A model generated the notes under the pieces. It saw only the letters and a list, made by a program, of their open reading frames with translations. It did no database searches and was not told the DNA's origin. Shown here in pieces: positions 54,911-63,251 of a stretch of DNA of 64,000 nucleotides (its first letter is position 1; each line of letters begins with the position of its first letter). The stretch is from Nocardioides ganghwensis (lineage in GTDB: Bacteria; Actinomycetota; Actinomycetes; Propionibacteriales; Nocardioidaceae). Location of the stretch: contig NZ_JACXYX010000005.1 of the NCBI RefSeq assembly GCF_014779655.1, positions 124,001 through 188,000 on the forward strand. Reading direction: 5' to 3'. The position numbers and the translations under genes were made by a program.

Positions 54911-55411
54911 GTGCGGGGGTTCGTGCTCGTCGGCGGCTGGCCCGGGTCGGGCAAGACGACGCTGTCGCGCGCGCTGGCGTCGGAGCTGGGCGTCCCGCAC
55001 CTCGCCAAGGACGTGGTCAAGGAAGCGCTCATGGACGCCCTGGGTGCGCCGCCCGACGTGGAGGCGTCCCGCCGGTTGGGCCGCGCCGCGGTGCACGCAC
55101 TGCTGGCCGTCGCGCAGGGCTACCCGGCAGCGGTCATCGACAGCACCTGGTACCCGTACGCGGAGCCGCTCGCCCGGTCGCTGCCCGGGCCGGTCGTCGA
55201 AGTCCGGTGCCGCGTCCCGCTGGAGGTCGCTCGCGAGCGTTACCTCCTCCGGGTGAGCGACGAGCGGCACCTCGACGGGCTGCGGGACGAGACCGAGCTG
55301 TGGGGCGAGGAGGTGGCTCCGCTCGGGCTGGGGCCGCTCCTGGAGGTGGACACGTCCGGTGAGGTCGATGTGGTCGAGGTCGCCGGGGCGGTGCGGTCGG
55401 CGCTGGGCTGA
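54911..55411 (+). CDS. AAA-type P-loop kinase, unknown substrate
   Basis: 166 residues. Walker A VGGWPGSGKTTLSRAL at about 6-21, AKDVVKEALMDALG (DxD-like), AAVIDSTWYP (Walker B-type) and RCRVPLEVARERYLLR (Arg-rich lid). Adenylate-kinase-like AAA_33 phosphotransferase; gluconate, serine or nucleoside could be the substrate. GTG start 17 bases after the glutaredoxin stop. Confidence 0.72.
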   Translation: MRGFVLVGGWPGSGKTTLSRALASELGVPHLAKDVVKEALMDALGAPPDVEASRRLGRAAVHALLAVAQGYPAAVIDSTWYPYAEPLARSLPGPVVEVRCRVPLEVARERYLLRVSDERHLDGLRDETELWGEEVAPLGLGPLLEVDTSGEVDVVEVAGAVRSALG

Positions 55412-55701
55412 GGTGCGTGCCGGTCCTGCGCACGAACGCGCGGGCGCAGCAGGTTCACGTTGAGCGCGGATGCTCACGCGAGTCGTCGGGTCCGAACCGC
55501 CGGCCGGGCAGCTGTACTGCGCGGCCGTCGTCTCGTGGGCGCCCTGTGGCTCGCTCCCCTGATCGTCGTGCTGCGCCGCCCGGTCGTGGATGCGTCAGAT
55601 CGGGGGTAGAGCGGGACGCAGGTGCTGCGCGGCGGACGACAGCGGATCAGGACGCGCCCGTGGCCCCACCACGTGTTGCTCTGGCGGGGCGTGGGGCGGG
55701 G
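55412..55701. other. 290-base gap before the HNH gene
   Basis: No gene with a start signal, no terminator with a T-run and no repeat is evident. GTGGTGG- and CGGCGG-rich stretches toward 55700 belong to the low-complexity 3' side of the HNH gene. Confidence 0.5.
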
Positions 55702-57219
55702 TCATCGTCGGCGGGGTCGCGGGATGCCGGGCGGTTCGGGTGGGTCGAGTGCGGTGGTGCCGGTGTGGTCGCGGCGGTAGTGGTGGCCGTGGGGGGAGGT
55801 CCACTCGAACACCCCTGGCTCAGTCATCCGGTAGTTCCAAGGGGAGTGGGTCTTGAGTCGGTGGTGGAACCGGCACAGGCAGGCGAGGTTGTCGGTCTGG
55901 GTGGGTCCGGGTTGGGGTCTGCCCTCGGTGTCGGCGTGGTCGTACTCGACGATGTGGTCGATGTCGCAGCCGCGGGCGGGGCGGGTGCACCGAGGGAACA
56001 CGCAGGTGCGATCGCGGAGGATGACCTGCTCGCGGATCCGGTCGGGGATGTCGTAGCCCTGGGCGGTGAGCTGGGTGTTGAGGTCGATGACGGGCTTGAT
56101 CGTCACCTTCGTACGGGAGTCGGCGCACCAAGATCGGATCTGGTCCAGCAGGATCAGGCGCTGCCCGTTCTCCATCCGACCGGTCGGCCCGAACACCGTC
56201 TGCTCACCGGAGAGGGTGGCGTCGAAGTGGGCGTGGATGACCACCTCACGCGCCGCCGGCAGGTCCGGCTTGTCGTCTTCGGTGGGGGAGGTGCTGGCCT
56301 CGTCGGTGGTTGAGGTGCGAGCCGTTCGAGGCGCCTCGTCCCTCGGCTCCTGAGGATGAGCTCCGCGAGCCTCGAATCCACTGCCGTTCTGGGCTGAGTC
56401 GTCCTGGGCGTGGAGGTCGAGCGCGGTCTGCGTGCGGGCGAGGTCCCCGAGCGCCTTGGCCCGACGCACGTCCAGCGATTCGGTCGAGCCGAGGGCCTTC
56501 TGGAGTGCTGCGTGGTGGGCCACGGCACGGTCGAGGTCGAGGGCGTCGGCGAGGTCGAGGTCGGCCTCGAGGTGCAGGGTGCCGGCGTAGTGCACGTCGT
56601 CCTTGTCCACGGTGACGTGCCGCGGGTCGACGTGCTGCCACCCCTCCTCGGGGTCCTTGGTGGGGTCGGCGGTGGCGAGGTCGTAGCGCCTGATCGTCTC
56701 CGCGAGGAGGCGGTCGAGCTGCGCCTGCCCGATCCGCCCGGCCACGGCGGCGACCTGGGAGTCGACGAACCCCGCCGCCTCACGGGTGAGGGAAGGAGCC
56801 GCGTGGATAGTGGCCTCCGCGACGGCCCGCGCTCGCCACGCCGGCACCTGCCCGGCGTGGACCTGCTCCCACAACCGCGGAAGCCGATGGCGCAGCTCCA
56901 ACGCGTGACCGATGAGCTTCTTCGCCGCGGTGGTCGAGATGCCGAGGACGGTGCCGAGCTCGGCGACACAGAACTCCGCGACCAGGGGTGCGCCCTCGCC
57001 GGCGATGGGCTCCTCGTGCTCACACCCCGGCACGGTGAACGAGGCGGCGTCGTGGATGGACTCCGGCGGGTGCAGGTCGGCCCACCGGGCAGCAACCTCG
57101 AGGAGATCGGCTGCGGCCTGTTCTTCGACGGCCTTCCGCTCGCGGGCGAGCGCGAGCAGGTCGGAGGCGGTGAGGTCGTCGACCTCACCTGCTCCGGGCC
57201 CCGCCAGCGCTTCGATCAT
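55702..57219 (-). CDS. HNH endonuclease with DUF222 domain
   Basis: 505 residues. N-terminal DUF222 helical domain (about 5-330), a polar linker that contains a REP-like sequence at the DNA level (56303-56380), and a C-terminal HNH nuclease: CVFPRCTRPARGCDIDHIVEY with CLCRFHHRLKTH, giving the His-Asn-His and CxxC ligands. This family is multicopy in Actinobacteria (13E12 type) and behaves like a mobile or selfish element; no terminal repeats are seen. ATG at 57219 has TATCAT seven bases upstream. It interrupts the order known from relatives between the glutaredoxin region and rex. Confidence 0.85.
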   Translation of the reverse strand: MIEALAGPGAGEVDDLTASDLLALARERKAVEEQAAADLLEVAARWADLHPPESIHDAASFTVPGCEHEEPIAGEGAPLVAEFCVAELGTVLGISTTAAKKLIGHALELRHRLPRLWEQVHAGQVPAWRARAVAEATIHAAPSLTREAAGFVDSQVAAVAGRIGQAQLDRLLAETIRRYDLATADPTKDPEEGWQHVDPRHVTVDKDDVHYAGTLHLEADLDLADALDLDRAVAHHAALQKALGSTESLDVRRAKALGDLARTQTALDLHAQDDSAQNGSGFEARGAHPQEPRDEAPRTARTSTTDEASTSPTEDDKPDLPAAREVVIHAHFDATLSGEQTVFGPTGRMENGQRLILLDQIRSWCADSRTKVTIKPVIDLNTQLTAQGYDIPDRIREQVILRDRTCVFPRCTRPARGCDIDHIVEYDHADTEGRPQPGPTQTDNLACLCRFHHRLKTHSPWNYRMTEPGVFEWTSPHGHHYRRDHTGTTALDPPEPPGIPRPRRR

Positions 57220-57282
57220 GTGTTCGATGATACGGAAGCCCACCGACACTGGGCCTCGGCTGTGACGGGTGATCTCGGGCGT

Positions 57283-57322
57283 GGTCTCGAGGCTCGCTGC
57301 GCTCGCACCGCGACCACCGACC
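57283..57322. repeat. REP-like repeat related to the 56303-56380 sequence
   Basis: Read on the minus strand it begins GTCGGTGGTCGCGGTGCGAG and ends AGCGAGCCTCGAGACC. Within the HNH gene the run GTCGGTGGTTGAGGTGCGAG (56302-56321) and GCGAGCCTCGAATCC (56366-56380) are the same element, separated by about 45 bases. Similar sequence lies at 12426-12494. Probably a dispersed intergenic repeat of this genome. Confidence 0.55.
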
Positions 57323-57455
57323 GGACCGCGCTCGTTCCTCGCGAGGGCCCCACGGCGTACGCCCTCCGATATGCCCTGCGGCACCCTCCGCGCAAGTCGA
57401 GGGACCCCCGCGTGGGGTGGGTCTTCTCACATGTGCTAGCGCCTGTCGTTCTCGT

Positions 57456-57485
57456 TTTGTTCTCCCGTTCACAAACTCCTACAGT
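57456..57485 (+). promoter_or_regulatory. rex promoter with candidate Rex operator
   Basis: TTTGTTCT-CCCG-TTCACAAA (57456-57475) has the eight-four-eight geometry of the Rex operator; the right half is exact and the left half matches five of eight. TTGTTC (57457-57462), 17 bases, TACAGT (57480-57485) is a plausible promoter overlapping it. Binding would repress the rex-hem operon when NADH is low. Confidence 0.6.
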
Positions 57486-57527
57486 GGCGAAGTCACGCGA
57501 GATTCGTGGGACTGGAAAGAAGCAGCT

Positions 57528-58202
57528 GTGACCGCACGGACCCCCGACTCAGCCCGGGACATCCCCGAGGCGACCGTCGCCAGGCTTCCCGTGTACCTGC
57601 GTGCCCTGACCAGCCTCGCCGACGACGGGACGACGACCTGCTCGAGCGAGGAGCTCGCGGCGTCGGCCGGCGTCAACAGCGCCAAGCTCCGCAAGGACCT
57701 CTCCTACCTCGGCAGCTACGGCACGCGCGGTGTCGGCTACGACGTGGAGTACCTCCGCTACCAGATCGCCCGCGAGATCGGCGTGACCCAGGACTGGCCC
57801 GTGGTCATCGTCGGCATCGGCAACCTCGGCCACGCGCTGGCGAACTACTCCGGGTTCCGCAGCCGCGGGTTCCGCGTGGTCGCGCTGCTCGACGCCGACC
57901 CGGACCGCCACGACGAGGTCGTCGCCGGGCTCGACGTCCGTTCATTCGAGGACCTCGAGTCGATCGTGGCCGACAACGCCGTCTCCATCGGCGTCATCGC
58001 GACGCCGGCCGTCGCCGCGCAGTCGGTCGCCGACCGGATGGTCGCGGCCGGCATCACCAGCATCCTCAACTTCGCCCCGACTGTCCTGTCGGTGCCCGAC
58101 GGAGTCGACGTGCGCAAGGTGGACCTCTCCATCGAGCTCCAGATCCTCGCCTACCACGAGCAGCGCAAGTCGGTCGCTCCCGGAACGGAGGTCGTGTCGT
58201 GA
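57528..58202 (+). CDS. rex: redox-sensing transcriptional repressor Rex
   Basis: 224 residues. The winged-helix N-terminus (LTSLADDGTTTCSSEELAASAG, then NSAKLRKDLSYLGSYGTRGVGY) and a Rossmann domain VVIVGIGNLGHALANYSGF that binds NAD(H). GTG at 57528 is chosen because it is after the promoter; GGAAAGAAG is a weak ribosome site. It overlaps hemA by GTGA, linking haem synthesis to the NADH/NAD+ ratio, as in Streptomyces. Confidence 0.95.
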   Translation: MTARTPDSARDIPEATVARLPVYLRALTSLADDGTTTCSSEELAASAGVNSAKLRKDLSYLGSYGTRGVGYDVEYLRYQIAREIGVTQDWPVVIVGIGNLGHALANYSGFRSRGFRVVALLDADPDRHDEVVAGLDVRSFEDLESIVADNAVSIGVIATPAVAAQSVADRMVAAGITSILNFAPTVLSVPDGVDVRKVDLSIELQILAYHEQRKSVAPGTEVVS

Positions 58203-59485
58203 GCGTCCTGGTCGTGGGCATCTCCCACAAGTCCGCACCGGTGGAGCTGCTCGAGCGCCTCGCGCTCGACGCCGACGGCACCACCAAGCTGATCGCCGAC
58301 GTGATGGGCGGCGAGCACGTCTCCGAGGCGACCGCGATCGTCACCTGCAACCGGCTCGAGGTCTACGCCGAGGTCGACCGCTTCCACGGCAGCGTCGAGG
58401 ACCTCTCCGGACTCCTCGTCGCCCGCGCCCAGCAGCCGACCGAGTCGCTGCTGCCGCACCTCTACGTCCACTACGACGAGGGCGCCGTCTCCCACCTCTT
58501 CCAGGTCGCCGCGGGCCTCGACTCGATGGTCGTCGGCGAGGGCCAGATCCTCGGCCAGACCCGCGAGGCGCTGCGCGTCGGCCAGGAGCACGGCACCGTC
58601 GGCCCGGCCCTCAACGCCCTCTTCCAGCAGGCGCTCCGCGTGGGCAAGCGCGCCCACGCCGAGACCGACATCGACCGCGCCGCCCCCTCGCTGGTGACGG
58701 CCGCCCTCGAGCGCAGCACGGTGCCCGTCGCGGGTGCCCGCGCGCTCGTCATCGGCGCCGGGGCGATGGCCTCGCTCGCCGTCGCCCACCTCTCGCGCAG
58801 CGGTGCCGCGAGCATCTCGGTGCTCAACCGCACCGCGGCCCGCGCCGAACGGCTCGCCGAGGAGTACGCCGCCACCTCCGTGCCGCTCCACGCCCTCGGC
58901 GACGAGCTGGCCACCGCCGACATCGTCATCTCGTGCACCGGCGCGCCCGAGCCGCTCGTACGCCTCGCCGACGTCGTGACCGCCCGCGGCGGCAGCGACC
59001 GCCCGCTCACCGTGATCGACCTCGCCCTGCCCCACGACGTGGACCCCTCGCTGGCCGACCTGCCGGGCGTACAGCTGGTCAACCTCGCCGGGCTCGCCGC
59101 GGAGCTGCGCGGTCTCGAGGCCACCGCCGGGGTCGACGACGTCCGCACCATCGTCGGGCAGGAGATCTCCGCGTTCCTGGCCGTACGCCGCCAGGCGAGC
59201 GTGACGCCCACGGTCGTGGCGCTGCGGTCGATGGCCACCTCGGTGGTCGACGCCGAGATGGAGCGCCTCGCCTCGCGCCTGCCCGGGCTCGACGAGGCCA
59301 CCCGCGCCGAGGTGCTCCACACCGTGCGCCGCGTCGCGGACAAGCTGCTCCACGAGCCCACCGTCCGGGTCAAGGAGCTCGCCGACGCCGAGCCGGCCGT
59401 CTCCTACACCGCGGCCCTGGCCGAGCTGTTCCGCCTCGACCCCGACGCCGTCGACGCCATCTCCCGGGCGGAGGGCCAGCCATGA
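58199..59485 (+). CDS. hemA: glutamyl-tRNA reductase
   Basis: First committed step of C5 tetrapyrrole synthesis, reducing glutamyl-tRNA to glutamate-1-semialdehyde. 428 residues. Nucleophile Cys50 in VTCNRLEVYAE, ISHKSAPVELLER, GEGQILGQ, the NADPH loop VIGAGAMASLAVAHL and the tRNA-binding C-terminal dimer helices. Starts overlap rex and hemC by GTGA and ATGA. Under Rex control by position. A glutamate-1-semialdehyde mutase (hemL) gene is not in the window. Confidence 0.96.
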   Translation: MSVLVVGISHKSAPVELLERLALDADGTTKLIADVMGGEHVSEATAIVTCNRLEVYAEVDRFHGSVEDLSGLLVARAQQPTESLLPHLYVHYDEGAVSHLFQVAAGLDSMVVGEGQILGQTREALRVGQEHGTVGPALNALFQQALRVGKRAHAETDIDRAAPSLVTAALERSTVPVAGARALVIGAGAMASLAVAHLSRSGAASISVLNRTAARAERLAEEYAATSVPLHALGDELATADIVISCTGAPEPLVRLADVVTARGGSDRPLTVIDLALPHDVDPSLADLPGVQLVNLAGLAAELRGLEATAGVDDVRTIVGQEISAFLAVRRQASVTPTVVALRSMATSVVDAEMERLASRLPGLDEATRAEVLHTVRRVADKLLHEPTVRVKELADAEPAVSYTAALAELFRLDPDAVDAISRAEGQP

Positions 59486-60432
59486 CAGCCCCGCGCCCGC
59501 TCCGCCTCGGCACCCGCGCCTCGGCCCTCGCGACGACCCAGTCCGGTCACGTCGCCGACCTCGTCCGCGAGCGCCTCGGTCGCGAGGTCGAGCTCGTCGA
59601 GGTCTCGACCGAGGGCGACGTCAACCGCGCACCGCTCGCCTCGATGGGCGGCACCGGCGTCTTCGTCAGTGCCCTGCGCGACGCCCTCCTCGACGGCCGG
59701 GTCGACCTCGCCGTCCACTCGCTGAAGGATCTCCCGACCACGCCCGCCGACGGCATCGCGCTCGCCGCGATCCCGCTGCGTGAGGACCCGCGCGACGTCG
59801 TCGTCGCCCGCGACGGCCTCACCCTCGGCGAGCTGCCGGTCGGCAGCCGCCTCGGCACCGGCTCGCCCCGGCGGGTCAGCCAGCTCGCCGCGCTCGGCCT
59901 CGGCCTCGAGCTCCAGGGCATCCGCGGCAACGTCGACACCCGCATCCGCAAGGTCCGCGAGGGCGAGGTCGACGCGGTCGTCCTGGCCCGCGCCGGCCTG
60001 GCCCGCCTCGGCCGCCTCGACGAGGTCACCGAGGTCCTCGACCCGCTCCAGATGCTCCCGGCCCCCGGCCAGGGCGCGCTGGCGATCGAGTGCCGCTCCG
60101 ACGACGCCGACCTCGTCGCGTCCCTGGCGCAGCTCGACGACCCCGCCACCCGCGCCGCGGTCACGGCCGAGCGCGCGGTCCTGTCCACCCTCGAGGCCGG
60201 CTGCTCGGCCCCGCTGGGTGCCCTGGCCGAGGTGGTCGAGGGGGAGGACGGCGAGGAGCTGTGGCTGCGCGCCGTGGCCCTCTCGGAGGACGGCGTCCTC
60301 TCGGTGCGGATGAGCGCCACCGGCCCGGTCACCGAGGCCGTACGACTCGGAACACGTCTCGCGGGCGACATGCTCGACGAGGGAGCAGCAGACCTGATGG
60401 AAGCACCACCAGTGAGGAAGCAGCACGCATGA
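59482..60432 (+). CDS. hemC: porphobilinogen deaminase (hydroxymethylbilane synthase)
   Basis: 316 residues. Dipyrromethane cofactor Cys241 in LEAGCSAPLG, TRASALATTQ at the N-terminus, DLAVHSLKDLPT, RRVSQLA and IRGNVDTRIRKV bind the growing chain. Overlaps hemA and the cobA-hemD gene. Confidence 0.96.
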   Translation: MTAPRPLRLGTRASALATTQSGHVADLVRERLGREVELVEVSTEGDVNRAPLASMGGTGVFVSALRDALLDGRVDLAVHSLKDLPTTPADGIALAAIPLREDPRDVVVARDGLTLGELPVGSRLGTGSPRRVSQLAALGLGLELQGIRGNVDTRIRKVREGEVDAVVLARAGLARLGRLDEVTEVLDPLQMLPAPGQGALAIECRSDDADLVASLAQLDDPATRAAVTAERAVLSTLEAGCSAPLGALAEVVEGEDGEELWLRAVALSEDGVLSVRMSATGPVTEAVRLGTRLAGDMLDEGAADLMEAPPVRKQHA

Positions 60433-62081
60433 CGCGAGTACAGACCCCCAAGGCCAGCACCGCGACCAGCCCGGCCCAGGGTTGGGTGTCGTTCGTCGGC
60501 AGCGGACCCGGTGACCCGGGCCTGCTGACCGTGCGCGCCGTGGAGCTCCTCCAGAGCGCCGAGGTGATCGTCACCGAGGCCCCCGGCCACGTCGACCTGG
60601 TCCGTACGGTCCTCGGTCTCGTCGAGGGCCCGGACGGCCTCCAGGGCGGCCCGGAGATCGTCGACGGCGGCTTCGGCGAGGACGGCCAGCCCCTGACGCA
60701 CGCGGCCCGCGCCAAGGTCGTCGTACGCCACGGCAAGAAGCAGCGGGTGGTGCGCCTGATGGTCGGCGACCCCTTCCTCTACGCGTCCGGGCCCGAGGAG
60801 GCGCAGGCCTGCGTGAAGGCCGGCGTCGGCTTCGAGGTCGTCCCGGGCGTCTCGTCGGTGAGCGCCGTCCCGGCCTACGCCGGCATCCCGCTGACCACCA
60901 AGCGCCACCGCGAGATGGCCGTGGTCACCTGCGGCGAGAAGGTCGACTGGAGCGCGTACGCCGACGACCGCACGCTCGTCCTGCTCTCCGGGGTCGGCAG
61001 CATCGGCGAGACCGCCGCCGCGCTCGTCGAGGCCGGCCGCTCGCCCGAGACGCCCGTCGCGGTCACCCGCGTCGGCACCACGACCGAGCAGCAGACCCTC
61101 ACCTCGACCCTCGCCTCGGTCGCCGCCGACGTCCGCGCGGCCCGCGTCGCGCCGCCGGCGATCATCGTGATCGGCGACGTCGTCGACCTGCGCGAGACGC
61201 TGTCGTGGTTCGAGACCAAGCCGCTCTTCGGCTGGCGCGCGCTGGTGCCGCGCACCAAGGAGCAGGCCGGCTCGCTGTCGCGTCGCCTGCGCGAGTACGG
61301 CGCGGTGCCCGAGGAGGTGCCGACCATCTCGGTCGAGCCGCCGCGCAACCCGCTCCAGATGGACAAGGCCGTCCGCGGCCTCGTCGAGGGCCGCTACGAG
61401 TGGATCGCGTTCACCTCGGTCAACGCCGTCAAGGCGGTCCGCGAGAAGTTCGAGGAGTACGGCCTCGACGCGCGTGCGTTCTCGGGCCTCAAGATCGCCG
61501 CGGTCGGCGACAAGACCGCCCAGGCGATCGCCGACTGGGGCCTGCGCGCCGACCTGGTGCCGTCGGGCGAGCAGTCGGCCGCCGGCCTGCTCGAGGACTG
61601 GCCGCCCTACGACGACGTGCTCGACCCGATCAACCGCGTCTTCCTGCCGCGCGCCGACATCGCCACCGAGAACCTCGTCGCCGGCCTGATCGACCTCGGC
61701 TGGGAGTGCGACGACGTCACGGCCTACCGGACCGTACGCGCCACGCCCCCGCCGGCACCGGTGCGCGACGCGATCAAGACCGGCAAGTTCGACGCGGTCG
61801 TCTTCACCTCGTCCTCGACGGTGCGCAACCTCGTCGGCATCGCCGGCAAGCCGCACCCGTCGACGATCATCGCGGTGATCGGCCCGCAGACCGCCAAGAC
61901 CGCCGAGGAGCACGGCCTGCGCGTCGACGTCCTCGCGCCCACGCCCGACGTGGAGGTGCTGGTGGACGCGCTCGCCGACTTCGGCGCCGCCCGCCGCCTC
62001 GCGATGCTGGAGGCCGGCGAGGCCGTCACCCGGCCGAGCGAGCGCACCGCGTCGGGGCGCCGCAAGGCCCGCGCCAAGTAG
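60429..62081 (+). CDS. bifunctional uroporphyrinogen-III C-methyltransferase/synthase (CobA-HemD fusion)
   Basis: 550 residues. The N-terminal SUMT part shows FVGSGPGDPGLLTVRAVELL (SAM motif), VRLMVGDPFLY and VVPGVSSVSAVPAYAGIPLT. The C-terminal HemD part begins near residue 260 (LFGWRALVPRTKEQA) with IAFTSVNAVKAVREKF and VVFTSSSTVRNLVG. It directs uroporphyrinogen III to siroheme or cobalamin as well as haem. Fusion is usual in Actinobacteria. The C-terminus is Arg/Lys-rich (SGRRKARAK). Confidence 0.93.
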   Translation: MTRVQTPKASTATSPAQGWVSFVGSGPGDPGLLTVRAVELLQSAEVIVTEAPGHVDLVRTVLGLVEGPDGLQGGPEIVDGGFGEDGQPLTHAARAKVVVRHGKKQRVVRLMVGDPFLYASGPEEAQACVKAGVGFEVVPGVSSVSAVPAYAGIPLTTKRHREMAVVTCGEKVDWSAYADDRTLVLLSGVGSIGETAAALVEAGRSPETPVAVTRVGTTTEQQTLTSTLASVAADVRAARVAPPAIIVIGDVVDLRETLSWFETKPLFGWRALVPRTKEQAGSLSRRLREYGAVPEEVPTISVEPPRNPLQMDKAVRGLVEGRYEWIAFTSVNAVKAVREKFEEYGLDARAFSGLKIAAVGDKTAQAIADWGLRADLVPSGEQSAAGLLEDWPPYDDVLDPINRVFLPRADIATENLVAGLIDLGWECDDVTAYRTVRATPPPAPVRDAIKTGKFDAVVFTSSSTVRNLVGIAGKPHPSTIIAVIGPQTAKTAEEHGLRVDVLAPTPDVEVLVDALADFGAARRLAMLEAGEAVTRPSERTASGRRKARAK

Positions 62082-62111
62082 CCGTCACCGCCGCTGGGGA
62101 AGGATGCTCCC

Positions 62112-63107
62112 GTGACCGATGAAACCCATGTCCAGGTCCCGACGATCCGACCCCGGCGGCTGCGGCGCACCCCGGCGCTGCGCCGGATGGTCGCCGAGCA
62201 CCACGTGGTGCCGAGCTCGCTCGTGCTGCCGGTCTTCATCCGTGAGGGCCTCGACGAGCCGCGGCCGATCACCTCGATGCCGGGCGTCGTGCAGCACTCG
62301 CGCGACTCGCTGAAGCAGGCCGTCTCCGAGGCGGCCGAGCTCGGCCTCGGCGGCGTGATGCTCTTCGGCATCCCCGAGCACAAGGACGCCACGGGCTCGG
62401 GCGCGATCGACCCCGGCGGCGTGCTCAACCTCGCGATCACCGACGTGGTCGCCGAGGTGGGGGACCAGCTGACGGTGATGTCGGACCTGTGCCTCGACGA
62501 GTTCACCGACCACGGCCACTGCGGCCTGCTCACCCCCGACGGCGAGGTCGACAACGACCGGACCCTGGTGGCGTACGGCCAGATGGCGCTCGCCCAGGCC
62601 GCCGCCGGGGTCGACATGGTCGGGCCCAGCGGGATGATGGACGGGCAGGTCCGGGTCGTGCGGCAGGCGCTCGACGCCGCCGACCACAGCCAGGTGTCGA
62701 TCCTGGCCTACTCCGCGAAGTACGCCTCCGCGTTCTTCGGCCCGTTCCGCGAGGCCGTGGACTCCTCGCTCGAGGGCGACCGCCGCACCTACCAGCAGGA
62801 CCCGGCCAACGCCGTCGAGGGCGTGCGCGAGGTGCTGCTCGACGTGGCGGAGGGGGCCGACATCGTGATGGTCAAGCCGGCCCTGGCCTACCTCGACGTC
62901 GTACGCCGGGTGCGCGACGCGGTCGACGTGCCGGTCGCCGCCTACAACATCTCGGGCGAGTACTCGATGATCGAGGCCGCCGCCGCCAACGGCTGGATCG
63001 ACCGCGAGGCCGCGATCCTGGAGACCCTCACGTCCATCCGCCGTGCCGGCGCCGACGTGATCCTCACCTACTGGGCCTCCGAGGCCGCGCGCCTGCTGCG
63101 CCGCTGA
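62112..63107 (+). CDS. hemB: delta-aminolevulinic acid dehydratase (porphobilinogen synthase)
   Basis: 331 residues. Schiff-base lysines Lys203 (AYSAKYAS) and Lys255 ([10 protein letters not shown]). In the metal segment [13 protein letters not shown] the residues are Cys127, Asp129, Cys137, so one of the three cysteines of zinc enzymes is replaced by Asp; actinobacterial HemBs commonly do so (from memory). GTG start with GAAGGA eight bases upstream. A 30-base gap follows the cobA-hemD stop. Confidence 0.95.
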   Translation: MTDETHVQVPTIRPRRLRRTPALRRMVAEHHVVPSSLVLPVFIREGLDEPRPITSMPGVVQHSRDSLKQAVSEAAELGLGGVMLFGIPEHKDATGSGAIDPGGVLNLAITDVVAEVGDQLTVMSDLCLDEFTDHGHCGLLTPDGEVDNDRTLVAYGQMALAQAAAGVDMVGPSGMMDGQVRVVRQALDAADHSQVSILAYSAKYASAFFGPFREAVDSSLEGDRRTYQQDPANAVEGVREVLLDVAEGADIVMVKPALAYLDVVRRVRDAVDVPVAAYNISGEYSMIEAAAANGWIDREAAILETLTSIRRAGADVILTYWASEAARLLRR

Positions 63108-63125
63108 TGCGGGGTCGGCGGCCCC

Positions 63126-63233
63126 AGCGTCATACGACTCCGCACCCATGGGTGCGCCTTTGCATGACGCTCTCCCGGGAGCCCGCCCCAGCGTCATACG
63201 AACCCGCACCTACAGGTACGGGTTCGTATGACG
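63126..63233. repeat. tandem pair of REP-like inverted repeats
   Basis: Unit 1: AGCGTCAT (63126-63133) and ATGACGCT (63164-63171), with inner GCACCC/GGGTGC. Unit 2: 15 perfect pairs, 63192-63206 with 63219-63233, around a 12-base loop. Both start AGCGTCATACGA. They lie between the convergent hemB and transglycosylase genes and may also terminate both. Confidence 0.75.
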
Positions 63234-63251
63234 TTGCGGGTCCGGCCGACG

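Larger units (their letters stand above)
57220..57527. other. 308-base gap between HNH gene and rex
   Basis: Contains the HNH promoter, a REP-like sequence at 57283-57322, and the rex promoter with a Rex operator candidate at 57456-57475. No gene is supported. Confidence 0.6.

Noticed and set aside
55702..57219. Insertion sequence or transposon carrying the HNH gene
   Set aside because: No transposase and no terminal inverted or target-site repeats could be seen; only REP-like sequences are near.
60429..62081. Fusion of cobA and hemD as an anomaly
   Set aside because: The fusion is the usual form in Actinobacteria, as far as I recall, so it is annotated but not reported as unusual.
62082..62111. 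Cobalamin or other riboswitch in front of hemB
   Set aside because: The gap is only 30 bases, enough for a ribosome site but not for a riboswitch.
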